Assembly: GCA_029465975.1 (NCBI GenBank)
Contig: CM055753.1
Coordinates: forward strand, 7,027,821 to 7,091,820
DNA length: 64,000 bases
Direction of reading: 5' to 3'
DNA from: Dallia pectoralis
Taxonomy: Eukaryota; Chordata; Actinopteri; Esociformes; Umbridae
A model generated the notes under the pieces. The model searched no databases and was not told where the DNA came from. It worked only from the letters and a program-made list of their open reading frames with translations. A program made the translations under genes and the position numbers. Below are positions 37,743 through 50,259 of the stretch, piece by piece. Position 1 is the first letter of the stretch, and each line of letters begins with the position of its first letter.

Positions 37743-38564
37743 GCTTACCTCCAGCTCTGTCTCCCAGCGGTTGATGTCATCAGTAGACTGGTTCAAGTTC
37801 TCCAACTCACCCTGTTTTTATGTAATAGTTAGAAGACAAGGAGAATATAGAGAATAAATAAATGAAGCCGAGAGAAAATGGAGGAAGTGAGGATAGAGGA
37901 AAACAGAAGGAGACAGAAAAGGGTACAAGGAATATAGAGAAAAGAATAGGAATGTGATAAATAATGTATGAATTGACAGGAAAGAAGATGAAAGAATTTG
38001 CTCACATATGTCAAGCTATATCAGCCCTGCCTCACATCTGAAGAGAGTTTAAAAATTCACACTGCGTGTTTGTGTGTTATAACCAGTGGAATTTTCTAAA
38101 ACCGTAGTGAAACCTCACCACATGTGCACATACACACTCCTAACATTAAGTGCTTTGTAAAAGTGTCTTGTCTCCTGAGACTAAAGCAATGCACCTTTAA
38201 CTTGATTCTGCACCGAAACATTGTTTCCGCAAAACATTATTTAGATAAAAACCCACAGATAGCCGAGGCCGTTTTCAGAAAACTTCTATTCGGTTTTTCT
38301 TTCATAACATATATAGGGTCAACTTACACACATCCTCCCAAGGCCAGATGTCATACGTTTCAACTTCACTGTCATGTATGCACAGAATCAGCGCTCTGAT
38401 GGCCTCTAACTGGAAACGTGTGCTTCTCATTCATGTAAAAACACGAACACCTGGGCTACAAAAAAAGATATTAGGCTGAACTGCACCTGGATCCGTGGGT
38501 CAACTTCCTCCTCCGGAGATACACAGTCTTCCTCTGATTTGTTTCCCTTTTCCAACTTCTCCAT
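28449..38564 (-). CDS. sh3bp5: sh3bp5: SH3 domain-binding protein 5 (Sab)
   Basis: The mammalian protein is a coiled-coil guanine nucleotide exchange factor for Rab11 and an outer mitochondrial JNK-binding protein. Nine exons in coding order: 38487-38564, 37749-37811, 35581-35709, 31532-31696, 31310-31440, 29537-29579, 29215-29434, 28799-29110, 28449-28657 (1350 nt, 449 aa; human 455). Conserved blocks are EVDPRIQ-GELENLNQSTDDIN, KLDEQGKRIGRAVEES, RQFDSAWQEMLNHAT, QLEKKLKRTINKS, PYFELKAKYYLQLE and EEIHERRR, all in the N-terminal coiled-coil half. The C-terminal half is Ser/acidic-rich and diverged, ending ATHRPTPSPN-like. Introns are large and stuffed with minisatellites. The start at 38564 is the first ATG of a frame ending at a phase-0 donor. 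The a/b paralog is undecided. Confidence 0.92.
30186..30586 (+). repeat. 57-bp minisatellite (7 copies) in sh3bp5 intron 5
   Basis: Units of catgagggctctaggcagac ... ccacctgatataatgaagac recur every 57 bases (for example 30243, 30300). Because 57 is divisible by 3 the minus strand stays open as a 19-residue repeat, which is not a real protein. Confidence 0.95.
32480..32675 (+). repeat. 38-bp minisatellite (5 copies) in sh3bp5 intron 3
   Basis: Tandem units of acccagtccaactgtctggt then tcctacactcccatttag. Confidence 0.93.
34425..35450 (+). repeat. 25-bp minisatellite (~40 copies) in sh3bp5 intron 3
   Basis: Units of aggctctgttaaacacctcc accta, with aaggct/aaagct and cttc/ctcc/cttt variants in mixed order. 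The array ends about 130 bases from exon 3 (35581). Confidence 0.96.
36106..37195 (+). repeat. tatatagatggagag minisatellite in sh3bp5 intron 2
   Basis: The left half has a 15-bp period (tatatagatggagag, with gagtgta and gaaag variants). The right half changes to a 22-bp period (tatatagtatatagatggag ag). The long Ile/Tyr/Ser/Leu frames on the minus strand are artefacts of the periodicity. Confidence 0.96.
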
Positions 38565-40668
38565 TGTTTCCCGGCGGGTGGGGGGGCCTCAGATCCAGTA
38601 TTCTCCGTAAGACATAGAAGACGCAGAAAAGGAGACTTCGATTTCTGTCCGTCGGTGAAGTACGTCCCGCACCGAGAGAAGACGCAATAGGTACTATTCG
38701 GCTATAATATAATCCATGATTGCGACAGCCATAAGTTAATCGTACAGACACAAAACACAGAGACAGACGCCGTGTTCGAGTGTGTGTGTGTGGGGCTGGG
38801 CAAGGGAGAGAGGGAGTCAAAAATACTCGTGAAAGAAAGCTGTGAAATTTGATTATGGACGAAATGCGCCCCCTGCTGACCACTAGGAAGAATGCCGATG
38901 TAGTGTGAGGGGCTCAGCGAGCACAAACTCTACAAAGCAATTCACAAAATACTGAATATATACTAAGGGCTAACGTATATACAATTTTAGGGGAAAACAT
39001 GTGATAATGTTTATAAGCCACCTATTAACACGTTATAGGTATTAGAAAAGAACAGCAGGGCTGATAGTTGTCTATAATGCAAATATGATATTAGTGGTTT
39101 CCTACTCCTCCACAAGCCAGCTGTAAAACGCACTGCAGTGTGATGAAGGGGAAGAAAAGACAAGGACAGTTTAGTGCTGAGGCATAAACCTGAGGCTTAC
39201 TGCTGTGGGGAAGAAACCGGCAGAGGTCTTGGTAGACCTCAACCTTCTACCAGAGGGAAGAGGTCTGAGTAGTCCATTGCCGGGATGGGAGGGGTCTGCC
39301 TCGATCTTTGCTGTTCTCCTCAGTGACCTGGCGATATACAACTCATTGACAGACAGAAGTTGTATTGAAACGTTGTCACATTGATCGATATGGTGTCATA
39401 CTCGGCAACACACCATCTTACGAACACTCGTATACATGTCCAGACGGACAGGTCACAACCTCATAACATTCTGGGAATTGTTTTAGGGAATTCACAAACC
39501 GGTGTACACACACACACATATTTCCACAGCGTTTTAAGTGCCCCAGTGGTTCTCTTTATCAGCGGGACAAGCAATATAGGGTGCGGCTGCCACCTAGCGT
39601 CCAGAGACAGTACTGTCAGGCAGATCATTGGCAGTACCGCATATATTATATGACAGCATGCATATTATATGAGCCCCACGTATGATTGTAAATTAGTTAC
39701 ATGCTTTCATGCTTTTGCTGTACTAAAATCGTTATGCAAGTACTATACTCCTGTTTCTCGTTTGACCACGTGTTAGTTAGAGTATATAGCTTAATTTGTT
39801 GGTCTGTTGTTAGCCATAAACATCCTAGTTAGCAAAGACCTATCAGTTTGATACCCGTGAAACTAACCAGGGACTTTAAATATCCCACTAATTAACTTGC
39901 ATAGCTAAACCAAAAACAGCTGCGCTCCTAACCAACACAATGCACAGAAGTGCTCTACCCTAACACCCTGTGACAACACAGCTCACCCACTCGTGATAGC
40001 TTGCTGCTGACTTGAAACTATTATTAGAAATAGGCCTACTTATGACTTTGTTGTCATATAGGCACAGCTGAGATTACATCTTGGCTTTAGCTAACTAGCA
40101 AGGCAACCTCAGCAACAATGTTGGAGTAGGGATTGTTTGTATGTTAATAACGTAAAAGTTTATGGATCTTTATGTATAGGTTTTATTAATTGTATTAACA
40201 ATTAATTGCTTTCTCAACATCTCTGTTTATATAAACATTCTACACCCCTACTACACAGCCAATCAGGAGCCGCCACTGCAGTAGACACACACACACACAC
40301 ACACACACTCTAACACGAGGTAATTGATGCACGTTAGTAGGATTTCATGACATTAGAAACATTTTGCATTATAATATAATATTTACAATAACATATAGGA
40401 TAGTATATATGTTACAATAACATATAATATATAATTCATAGACACACAAGATACAACTAAACGTGACCTTTAGGCCTAAGTATAATAACATGTTTTTATT
40501 GTCGGGAATACATCTTAAACGACACCCTATGAGCCCACATTGCTGTAGCCCATTAAACCACGGCCATTGGCTGAGTGTAAATGACATTTTAGTGTGGACG
40601 CACGAAATGTATTGATGACAGCCGGCTTCATTGCGCCTTTCGTCATCGCGTTGAACCTTTAACGGGCG
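38565..40668. other. Divergent intergenic region sh3bp5 / mturn
   Basis: It contains the sh3bp5 5' UTR and promoter side (38565-38900), then about 1.7 kb with no coding signal. A stretch at 39180-39360 (gaagaaaccggcagaggtct, ctcctcagtgacctggcgat) looks like a dispersed repeat. A CA tract lies at 40285-40310. Inverted CCAAT motifs (attgg) occur near 40566. Confidence 0.5.
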
Positions 40669-40678
40669 TATATATAAA
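40669..40678 (+). promoter_or_regulatory. TATA box of mturn
   Basis: A clear TATATATAAA sits in GC-rich surroundings (gggcg before, cgcgccagg after), about 380 bases upstream of the mturn start codon. The flanks to 41060 are CpG-rich. Transcription would start near 40700 with a 5' UTR of roughly 355 bases, assuming no intron. Confidence 0.6.
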
Positions 40679-41055
40679 CGCGCCAGGCCGAGTGAGTAAC
40701 GTATGTATGCGACCCCAGACTAGTGGACCATTTCTCGCTGATCTCATCAGTAAACGAAATGTTCGTAAACGTTTCGAGAACACCTTAGGCTCTAGCAGCG
40801 GAACACCGTGACGCCAGTGTAATGCGACAGTGAATTCTAGTCGGTCTCGCCATGCGAATGGCGCGTTAGGATCTACGGTGGGCTACTACAGCTGCTGTCT
40901 GTCCCGTCAGCTGTTTTATTTACCGAGAGATAGCGGCATCACCGGGAGGGCAAGAAACCACAGACTATAGCCCGTACCGGCTCCCCGGACCCCCACAGAC
41001 GGGAAGGACTAGCGGATAGGACAGAGAAGAGAGAGTGAGTGAGAGAAAGAGGAGA

Positions 41056-41241
41056 ATGGCGTTTAAGCAGCTGGTGGAGGTTGCGGAGAAGTGGTGCTCA
41101 TCGGTCCCGTTCGATCTGATTTTCGCGGAGGAGGAGGATGAAAGGAGACTGGACTTCTACGCGGAACCGGGAATCTCCTTTTATGTCCTTTGTCCGGATA
41201 ACATGACGGGGGGTACCGAAAATTTTGTAAGTGTGTCTGTG

Positions 41242-41303
<62 letters not shown>

Positions 41304-44300
41304 CGTGCGTGTGTGTGTGAGAGAGGGAGAGAAAGAGGTAGAAAGCGCGCGTGCGTTTGGTTGCGGTGTTTGGGGGTTTGCCTCTTGGGTCCCCCGGGCG
41401 AGGTGTGCGTGTGTGTGTGCGTGCTCCGTGTGCGAGCGAGCGAGCGAGCGACCGGAATGAATGATGTCACTGGAGTTTGGTGCACCGGACATTAGCACAG
41501 GCTATGTTGATATGATTTAATCTTAAAACAATTAAGTTATGATAACCCGCATTGAGGTGCTGAGTGCCAGCCGCCCGGTCCTTCGCATGTAGATGGTATA
41601 GTATATAGATACAGGCCTGCAATAGCAGTGCTGTTGTTGTTGTGTCCGAAGCGACTGCGTTGCTCGGCCGGGACCAGAGGGCGGGGACGACAGTTCGTCT
41701 GGCGCGGAGCCTAGCGGCAAATACATAATGCCCCATGCAGCCGCTGCGGTAGCGGGACATGGGAAAGCCCACGGGCTTGCATCCTTCTCTAGAATGTTCC
41801 CCTCATGTTTTCCAGAGTTTTTCTGTTAACCTAGTGCAGCTCTAGTGTGATGCTGGTGTGTTTTCTTTCAAACAGGCCTAATGCCATCCCCATCTGCTGC
41901 TATATGTAGTTTGGCACTGTTGACTGAACTAGGCCTCAACCGCTAGATATTCTCCCCACTCCTCCGACTTTCGACCTGTTTGACTTCATTCATTTTTCAT
42001 TGAAAGGGGATTTTCAGGGCAAATAAACAGCACACAAGGACCAAGACATTTTACATTTGATTTTATCAGCATTGTGCAGTGTTTAATCAGATTGAAAATA
42101 GCTACCAATATTATGTTTGCTCTTATTTGTTTTATTGAAAAGTACGAACAACCAATATATATAGCAACAGCAATTTGTGACAAAAAACAAAGGTTACTCG
42201 AAAATAAACGCTGCCTACCCATCCAACCCATTAGCTGTGTGTCCTGCATAATGGGCCTGTGTTGCGCTCCTGCCCTTTTCCAACTGGAGGAACATTTTTG
42301 GCACGGGGACCTTACTGAAAGTGGTCAGCTGTGATCGTGCATGCGCACGTTCTATCCCAAGGATCCCACAATACATTGCAGCTTGTGATGTGGGAGGTAG
42401 GGAGGGACTCTATGGATTGTTATGATAAGTAGAGCTGCGTCAGGATGAATGTTCGGCTGCCATAAAGTGCATTCTTTTGGGTTTGTGTGAGATGACAGTC
42501 CCTATGTGAACGTGAATGATTCATGGCCAAACGAAGAGTTGGGCCCTCTAATTCAGGTGTTTGGGGTCGGGGTCAGAGACTTACCTTAAGTCAACACGCA
42601 CCCCTATACAGTTGACGTGTCATGAAGAAATTTAAAAAAAAAACTTGACAAGTTGGGGATTGAGTGAAAAATGCAATATGCTGTGTGTAAATATGATGAT
42701 CAGTATTTATTGCTCATTCCTTTGGAGGGAAGTAGTGAATCCAGCGTTGTGATTTGTCAAAATCTGGCAAAATGATATGGCACCAAAGTACACGTGGCGT
42801 TCATGAGAAAACATCTGGCAATACATTCTGCTTATTACCGCAGAAAAACTATTATTGCAATAAAATACTCACCAACTCATCCATGTCAACACAGAGGGAT
42901 GAGACAGGGATGTTCACCTTCACCACTGCTTTTCGCTTTCACGTTCAAATCTCACGCTAAAACCATAAAGTCTTATGTAGCAATACATGGTTATAATACA
43001 TACTGATGTTTTACATAAAACCCAGTGCAATATCCCATACCTACTTGACTTGGATTGACTTGGACTTCTCGGGATGTAGAATCATTTGGAGTATGTGCAA
43101 AAGGACATCCAACCTAATCCATATCTCATTTAAGGTCTTCCGGGACAAATGTACCAACTTGTGGATGGAAATTATGAACATTTCCTCCCTCTATTGGCCA
43201 AACCAGAGGCAAACATTTCGATATTCCCGTGGGGAGGAGTAATGCCATTGATTTACCTCCTGCAGTGACTTTTGGAATGTTCTGGAACCTCCCTACAATT
43301 CCACATTTTTCTTTCAATAACCACTCAGGATTAGTTATTATTGGTCGAAGAATAACGTGCAGTCTTAGTCTGCAGAGAAATATGGGAACTCTCTGAATGA
43401 CAAGTCCAATAATTAAATCCTGTTACGCTTCCAATCAATGCATCTATCGGACGGAACTCGCATGCACAGTAAATGCACTATTCCCTCCTGGTTACAGGGG
43501 GCGCCGTATTGGGGTAGTTAATTAGAGCTTATGGATGTGCCAAAGGCCTTAGTTCACTGGCCTATCACACAGTTCTTGGTAAAAAACCACATTCCCACCT
43601 GTGTAAATCACTCAGCATCTAGGTACTGTAAATATGTAGAAGTACAGGGTGTGTGTTTGTGTTAGTTCTCACAGGTAATGGCAACCATGGGCAATTCTGC
43701 ATTGTGAGAATGTGGGGCTGTTTGAAGAGTTTGTTCTCTGTGTGGTTCACAAGGTGAATAGCAGCCACAACAGTTAGCATTTTCAAAAATTATAACACAA
43801 AAAGGTTAGTCATTCGAACGGTCGTAAAAACTGTTGGCCATCGCAACATGTATGCATTAGCATGTCAGCATGCTATGTGTTTGTGTTCATACATGTAGAA
43901 CGATGGAAGTTGTTTTATCTTGTAGTATTCCTTGGCCTATAGACCTTGAATTGTGGGTGTTATCTCTTCTTTTGTGTATTACTGTACTATGACCTCATAA
44001 AACCCAGCGTATTATCAGCATCAAACCACCATCGGGATCTAACTTTGATATACCAACGGTATTACACTAAATATATTTCTGTATGGGTTGAGTTTCTAAC
44101 TGTGTGTGTCTGCAGCATGTATGGAGCGAGAGTGAAGACTGCCTGCCGTTTCTCCAGCTAGCCCAAGACTACATCTCTTCCTGTGGGAAGAAAACACTGC
44201 TCGAGGTCCTGGACAAAGTCTTCACTTCTTTTAGACCCGTAAGCATCAAACACAAAGCACTGGACATCCATACACCGTAATTGTTAAAATAGCAATAGTA

Positions 44301-44596
44301 ATGTGACCAAAAACATGAAAGATCACGACCAAAAAAACTGTATAATCATGTCTTTAACATGTGTTGCATTATTTACCTGGACAAGAGCAACTGTGAAATT
44401 AAATTACTCAGATGTGAATGCAATCTCTCTCTCTCTCTCTCACTCTCTCTGTTTCCCATTCCTCTTTCCTGACTCACTCTCTGTCAAGCTGCTGGGCCTA
44501 CCAGACATAGAAGATGAAACATTTGAGCAGTACCATGCAGGCGTGGAGGACGAACCAGAGCCAGACCACGCGCAGATGGGAGTCAGCCAGCAATAA
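41056..44596 (+). CDS. mturn: mturn: maturin, neural progenitor differentiation regulator
   Basis: Small conserved vertebrate protein that promotes neural progenitor differentiation in Xenopus; its biochemistry is poorly defined. Three exons: 41056-41226, 44116-44238, 44489-44596 (402 nt, 133 aa; human 131). Conserved segments are MAFKQLVEVAEKWCSS, RRLDFYAEPGISFYVLCPDN, HVWSESEDCLPFLQLAQDYI, SSCGKKTLLEVLDKVFTSFR, LLGLPD and the C-terminus MGVSQQ. Start chosen at the ATG (41056); the frame upstream offers only a GTG. Exon 1's donor is followed directly by a long GT microsatellite (41240-41300). Intron 1 carries a LINE remnant. A TATA box lies upstream and an AATAAA downstream (45672). Confidence 0.95.
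42720..43330 (+). mobile_element. Degraded LINE (L1/Tx1-like) reverse transcriptase fragment
   Basis: Within mturn intron 1, plus-strand translation gives RGMRQGCSPSPLLFAF. This matches the reverse transcriptase motif (G-x-RQGCPLSPLLF) of L1/Tx1-type non-LTR retrotransposons. Upstream AIKYSPT and downstream DVLFYIKP (the relic of the catalytic ADD box) also fit. Frameshifts and missing flanks show that it is dead. The boundaries are approximate. Confidence 0.6.
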
Positions 44597-47074
44597 TGTG
44601 CCTAGATGAGGTGTCTGGCTGGGCTGAAATAACTACCCGAGCCCCTGGGCTCAAATCTGCACCAACACACAGGCCCAACAATCCTGTAGCGACTACACAA
44701 AGTCATAATGTATACTCAAAGAAAAACATGTATGCACACACTACAGCCCGCTGTAATGTACCATTACATTCTTTAACTTCTCAAAAGCTATGCTGCCCAG
44801 CTGCCCTCTCATCTCCCAACACACACACACACAACTGTGCCCATTTGTGTTGTACTGCCTGATTATTATTGTTAGCCATCACGGACGGACGGACCTCCAA
44901 CAGGAGTATAGTTACTATGACAACTGCCCACCATCAGGCTAGCTGTAGGGTCGTTAATGAGGACACACCCCCCACCCTGCTCAGCTTCCCCAGCTAAAGT
45001 CAACCACCTTGAATTAGACCCAACAGCATTACGTATCCAAGCACCGTCTGTGTGTGAACCAACACTATATATCGTAACCATCGACTGCACTGCACAATGT
45101 TAATCCCAACCAGCACATTGTTGTGACCTTGTGACAAAGTCAGTGCGGTAAATGGAGGGGGATTTAGACGGTTTATGATTGAATTAGGGTATAGATGGTT
45201 ACTTGTGCTCTGCTGTAAGGTCAGAGAAAATCTGTTGTATATGTGTTTAGTGTGTGTGCGGGTGTGTGTGTGTGTGTGCTTGTGTCCATCATCAGTGCAC
45301 TGCTATGCTTTAACTATCCCCAGAACCCTGAAGGAGTAGGAGGAAGTTGTGTCTAGACGCTGATCGAAGGTCAGTTTAGCAACCTCATAAGGACTTGGGT
45401 TAAAATCTGCGTTAGCCAGGGAGGCGTGACGACAACATGGCGATTGTAGAGTTACAGCAACGCAAGACTAGATCTGTGTCTACAGGCACGTCTGACTGCT
45501 GTGGCATGCTTCCACCTTACAGAACACTTCGTTACACGTGTCTCTTCTGGAATTATTTAGGTTTTTACTTTGGCTTATAAACTTGTCTGTTGAGTTTCAT
45601 GAAAAATATTTAATTGAATGTTTGTCATACTAACGTGTGTTTTCTGTTCTTTATTCTGTATAAGGGTATTCAATAAAAACATGCGAAGGAAGCAGTGTCT
45701 GGCTGTTTTTCTGTGTTGGGGATGAATACTCACTATCCTGAGGCATTTTAATAGGAAATAAAGGGCTAAATAAATAGTTTCTTTGTTATTCAATGAATCC
45801 TGTCTTTAGGATGGGGGCATTTTTGCACAATTATGAGGAAAACTCCCTCCATTATTGGGTGAAATGTCCTCCTAATGGGGCAAAAGATATATATTATAAA
45901 AGGATTTTTGAGTGAACCAATTGACTCTCGTTTAAAACCGAGGCATCTTTTACTAATTTGTTAAATACTATTTTCTAATCACATCAATTTATTCATCTTC
46001 AGACTAGTCTATGGAGATAAAAGTTTTTTGGGGGTATGATTTATTTTCATTATATAAAATAATCTCACTAATCCTCAATTACAGAACATTAGATACATGT
46101 ACCTCAAAATAATTTTGTTGGAGTGACTTTGAGATGTTGAGATGACAACGATTCCACTTAATATGATTACGTCGGTGACGTGTTGCAGTATATTTTGTGA
46201 CATGAAGTGGTGCACACAGTGAGACGTAAATGAAGGCGTTGAACTCCAAACCTCTCTAGTCTAACAGGCCTACATGTGACAATTATCTGACTTGTTATAA
46301 ACACCTGCCATAGGCCTAATCTGTGTCCATGCGACTGTTGATGTTATTCGTGGATTTGACGTCACTTGACCTGACACACACACACACACACTCACACGCA
46401 CGCGCACCAACACACACACACAGGAGGAGGGCATTAGGGCAATCCCTGTTTCTGTCGTCAACAATCACAGTCAGCCGACCAGACCGCAGCGGAGCAGTTG
46501 AGCTCATAGCGACGCGTCCTTGTTCCACCAACGTGAGAAGTCGGTAATCGAGAATTACTCCGCAATTTTAGTTAAGCAAGTCGGACTGTCACGGTGACGG
46601 GGTTGTTGTGCCGCACACCGCCCGTGACCTACAATACAATATATAATAAACCCTGAACCGGAAAATGAAGCGAGTTCGCGGTAAATGCTGTCCGTCGAAA
46701 AACGGTCCGTTTTGGGATTGGAGATTGCTGTAACTTTCAAAACAAGTTGTATTTCTTCGGCTGTTTCTCTTTTTGTTTTGCCAACGGAACAACGTTGGAC
46801 GGGACGTTGTCATGCGCTCTCGGTCTCTTTCCGGTGACATCGAGTTTCAGCATATTTTCCCAGCCTATTAATGGTTATATGAAACGGACAGATATTAACA
46901 CGTTGGGACAGCTTACTCACCGTTTCCTGAACTTTAGCGTAGAACAGTTGTGAGCATCTGTCCCTATAGGTGGTCTTTTGGAAGATTTACTGAGAGTGAA
47001 GAGGACATAGCCTACTCTGTTTTTTTTAAAGCAAGTTAAAACCTGTGGGGCATCTTAACAGGAGAGGAGACCCC
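44597..47074. other. mturn 3' UTR and znrf2 5' flank
   Basis: The first ~1.1 kb is taken as mturn 3' UTR. The rest holds CA/GT tracts (45250-45285, 46376-46422) and a GC-richer stretch from about 46430 to 46850 that may carry the znrf2 promoter. No other exon was recognised. Confidence 0.45.
45672..45677 (+). terminator. Poly(A) signal of mturn
   Basis: A canonical AATAAA (ttcaataaaaacatg) lies about 1.08 kb after the mturn stop, followed by a GT/T-rich stretch (gtctggctgtttttctgtgt), as expected of a cleavage region. Confidence 0.55.
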
Positions 47075-47589
47075 ATGGGTGTCAGGCAGAGTAGCCCTGT
47101 GGCCGAGGGTCGAACCAGGGCGTATTCTAGCCCAGTCGACCCCTCTGGAAGCAGCCCAAACGCGGGGTTCAGATACACAGTTGGACCAGGTGGCCCCCAA
47201 ATTCATTACACCAGAGGGAACCAGCCAAGCTCCTTCCACCAGGTTTGTGTGAGCAAGAAACTACTGGGGACCTGAAGGCTTGTGTTGGCTCCCCGAGCTA
47301 ATGCCAAGACTTCGGTTCACTGGGCTAACAGCCTTAAGGCACAACTGCAACAAAGCCCGGTCAGGTATGACTGTAGGATACGCACTGGTGTCCACGATAT
47401 CTTGATGTTCTGTGTGTGTGTGTTTCCCCAGACAAGGATGAATATCCCCCAAGGTGGTCAGAGCAGACCAGAGGTGTTTGGAAGCGATTTGGACCTGGAG
47501 GTGACCGACGGAGATGCAGGGCGAGAACAGCGGCTAATGGTTGGGTCATTACCACTTCACCTGTCCCCTCACCTACTGGGAGGTAGGCT

Positions 47590-47646
<57 letters not shown>

Positions 47647-49895
47647 ACTGGGCTTTAGCTGTGGGGACTAATAATGTGACGTAGGAAAAAGGCTATTTTC
47701 AGTTTGACGGTTAGAGTTAGGGCAAAAAAGTTACAATGGCTTTAGGGTAAATGTAAATGATATGTGTTCTCGGTTCTGTCTGTTGAGATGACATCTTATT
47801 CCACAAGGAAACTGCTTGTGTAATCCTTCTTCCCTCTGAATAGGCAGATTAGAAAGGGATAGATAACAAAACAAGACTCTTATGTAGTCAGTCACATGCT
47901 GCATTTTCCTTGTGAAACACACACACACACACAGTGTGAGGCGAGAGGGGTACATTTGGGCCAGCAGATAAGCACTTACTTCCTCCTTGCTCTGTCTAAC
48001 ACATGCACATAGACGAGCACATGTGCGCTATCAGGAAGTACTTGCAGCTTTATGCTCTATTCCGATGTGTCTGTCACAATGTACGATGCGAGCGGGTGCA
48101 TGCCTACACAGAAATGTTTTAACATAACCCTATATTCCCAGAATGCATCAAAGAACTTTCGAGCCCAAATGCAGTTTTAAAGTATACACAGAAAGGACTC
48201 CCTCTCCAGTCGCAGTGTTTCGGATAGCCCACGCTCCTGAGAGAGACGCCCTCTGGGGTATTGCTGTGTGAAGGGAAATGCTATTTACTAACAACAAATA
48301 ACATGGCTCCAGTCAATCATTCCTCTGGAAATAAATAGATAGAAAAAAATCCTATTGCCAAAGTGAAGTGGCAGTTGTGGCCTTTGTTGTAGTGGCAGAA
48401 ATACCTGTTATTTTACCGGTTGCTGAATGAGTTTCTCAGCATACGACCTGCCTCCAGTTAGACACATGAGACGGTTGTGAGGGATTGAGGTAGAAGAAAA
48501 ACATGGAATTGTGCCTTCTGTTAAATTACAACTTTACATACTGTGGATATAAAAAGTCTACACAGACACCCATGTGTTTGAAAAAATGAGAGAAATATAT
48601 ATCTTGTCAGAACTTTTTCCACCTTCAATGTGACCCATAACGTGAAAAATTGAATTGAAAAACAAATTGAAATCTTTGAGGGGGAAAAAATAAATATCCT
48701 TACAATAACATGGTTGCATAAGTGTGCACACCCTTAAACTAATACTGTGTTGAAGCACCTTTTGATTTTATTACAGCACTCAGTCTTTTTGGGGTAGGAG
48801 TCTATTAGCATGGCACATCTTGACTTGGCAATATTTGCCCACTTTTCTTTGCAAAAGTGCTCCAAATCTGTCAGATTGCGAGGACATCTCCTGTGCACAG
48901 CCCTTTCCAGATCACCCCACAGATGTTTATTTGGATTCAGGTCTGGGCTCTAGCTGGGCCATTACAAAACTTGAATCTTCTTCTGGTGAAGCAAAGCTTT
49001 TGTGGATTTGGATGTGTGCTTTGGGTCGTTGTCGTGATGGAAGGTGAACTTCATCTTCAGCTTTCTAACGGAAACCTGAAGGTTTCGCGCCAAATTTGTC
49101 TGGTATTTTGGAACTTTTAATTCCCTCCACCCCGACTAAGGCACTGGTTCCAGCTGAAGAGAAATTATCCCCAAAACATGATTCTGCCACCACCATGATT
49201 CACTGTGGACGGTGTTCTTTGGGCGATGTGCAGTGTTGTTTTTGCACCAAACATACCTTTTGGAGTTATTGCGAAAAAGTTTAACCTTGGTTTCGTTAGA
49301 CCATAACACATTTTCCCACATACTTCTATTTAACATAAGTTTATAATGTGATTAGTTAATTCTGAACACAGACAGATCCACAGCTATAAGAGGGTGTGCA
49401 CACTTATGCAACCAGGTTATTGTAGGGTTTATTTCCCCCCCTCAAAGATTTCAGTTTGTTTTTCAATTAAATTGTTTACGTTATACGTCACATTAAAGGT
49501 AGAAAAAGGGGTGTTTATATATATATATAACCCCCTCAAATATAAGACCTGGCATTTTAACAGGGGTGTATAGACTTCATATATCCACTGTATGAAAAAA
49601 ACTACCTGAAAAAAATACATGACAGATTCAGTTGCTGCATGTGCATTTCCCTAAAAAGGCTCCATGTTTCTATATCATTTTCTTCTTACCATAACACAAG
49701 GTCTGTAACTTAATAGCAAGAGGCAGCAAAAAACAGGCTGGTGGATGTGTGTGTGTGGGGTGTGTGCTGACAACCTGCTCGATATTTCCTAGGCTTCCAT
49801 TGTCCTGTCTGCAGTAAGTTTGTGGCGTCAGATGAAATGGAGGTTCACCTGATCATGTGTCTAACTAAGCCACACCTCTCCTACAATGGTACGTG

Positions 49896-49936
<41 letters not shown>

Positions 49937-50259
49937 ACCCAATTATCTCTGCTTGTACCAGATGCATTCTGAAGGGTTAGCATATCTGTGATGTGTGTCC
50001 ACAGAGGACGTTCTGGCAAAAGACAGTGGAGAGTGTGCCATCTGTTTAGATGAGATGGAGCAGGGAGACACCATTGGTAGACTGCCCTGCCTCTGTATCT
50101 ACCACAAAGGGTAACTACACACACACACACACACACAAAAACACACAAAAACCCTTACACACACGCATGTAACTACTTGTTATCCCCACTGTTTCACACA
50201 GGTGTATAGACGAGTGGTTTGAGGTAAATCGTTCGTGTCCTGAACACCCTACGGACTAA
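47075..50259 (+). CDS. znrf2: znrf2: zinc and RING finger E3 ubiquitin ligase 2
   Basis: Membrane-associated E3 ubiquitin ligase. Five exons: 47075-47242, 47432-47582, 49793-49888, 50005-50110, 50202-50259 (579 nt, 192 aa; human about 242). It begins MGVRQSSP; Gly2 suits N-myristoylation, as in the family. RTRAYSSP, conserved in ZNRF2, follows. VGSLPLHLSPHLLGG leads into a zinc finger (FHCPVCSKFVASDEMEVHL, Cys-x2-Cys then His/Cys). The C-terminal RING has CAICLDE, LPCLCIYHKGCIDEWF and CPEHP. The 'LSPHLLGG' and 'KGCIDEWF' sequences favour ZNRF2 over ZNRF1. The alanine/glycine-rich stretch of mammalian ZNRF2 is missing, making the protein shorter. The start is the ATG at 47075; the frame upstream has only GTG. 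Confidence 0.92.
48538..49593 (-). mobile_element. Degraded Tc1-like DNA transposon in znrf2 intron 2
   Basis: Terminal inverted repeats pair: left 'atactgtggatataaaaagt' and, as reverse complement of the right end, 'atacagtggatatatgaagt'. The minus strand holds a transposase remnant with WENVLWSNETKVKLF, NNSKRYVWCKNNTAH and ESWWWQNHVLGI, which are typical Tc1/mariner DDE blocks. The first catalytic Asp (normally SDET) reads SNET and the frame is broken, so it is inactive. The element lies antisense to znrf2. Confidence 0.85.
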
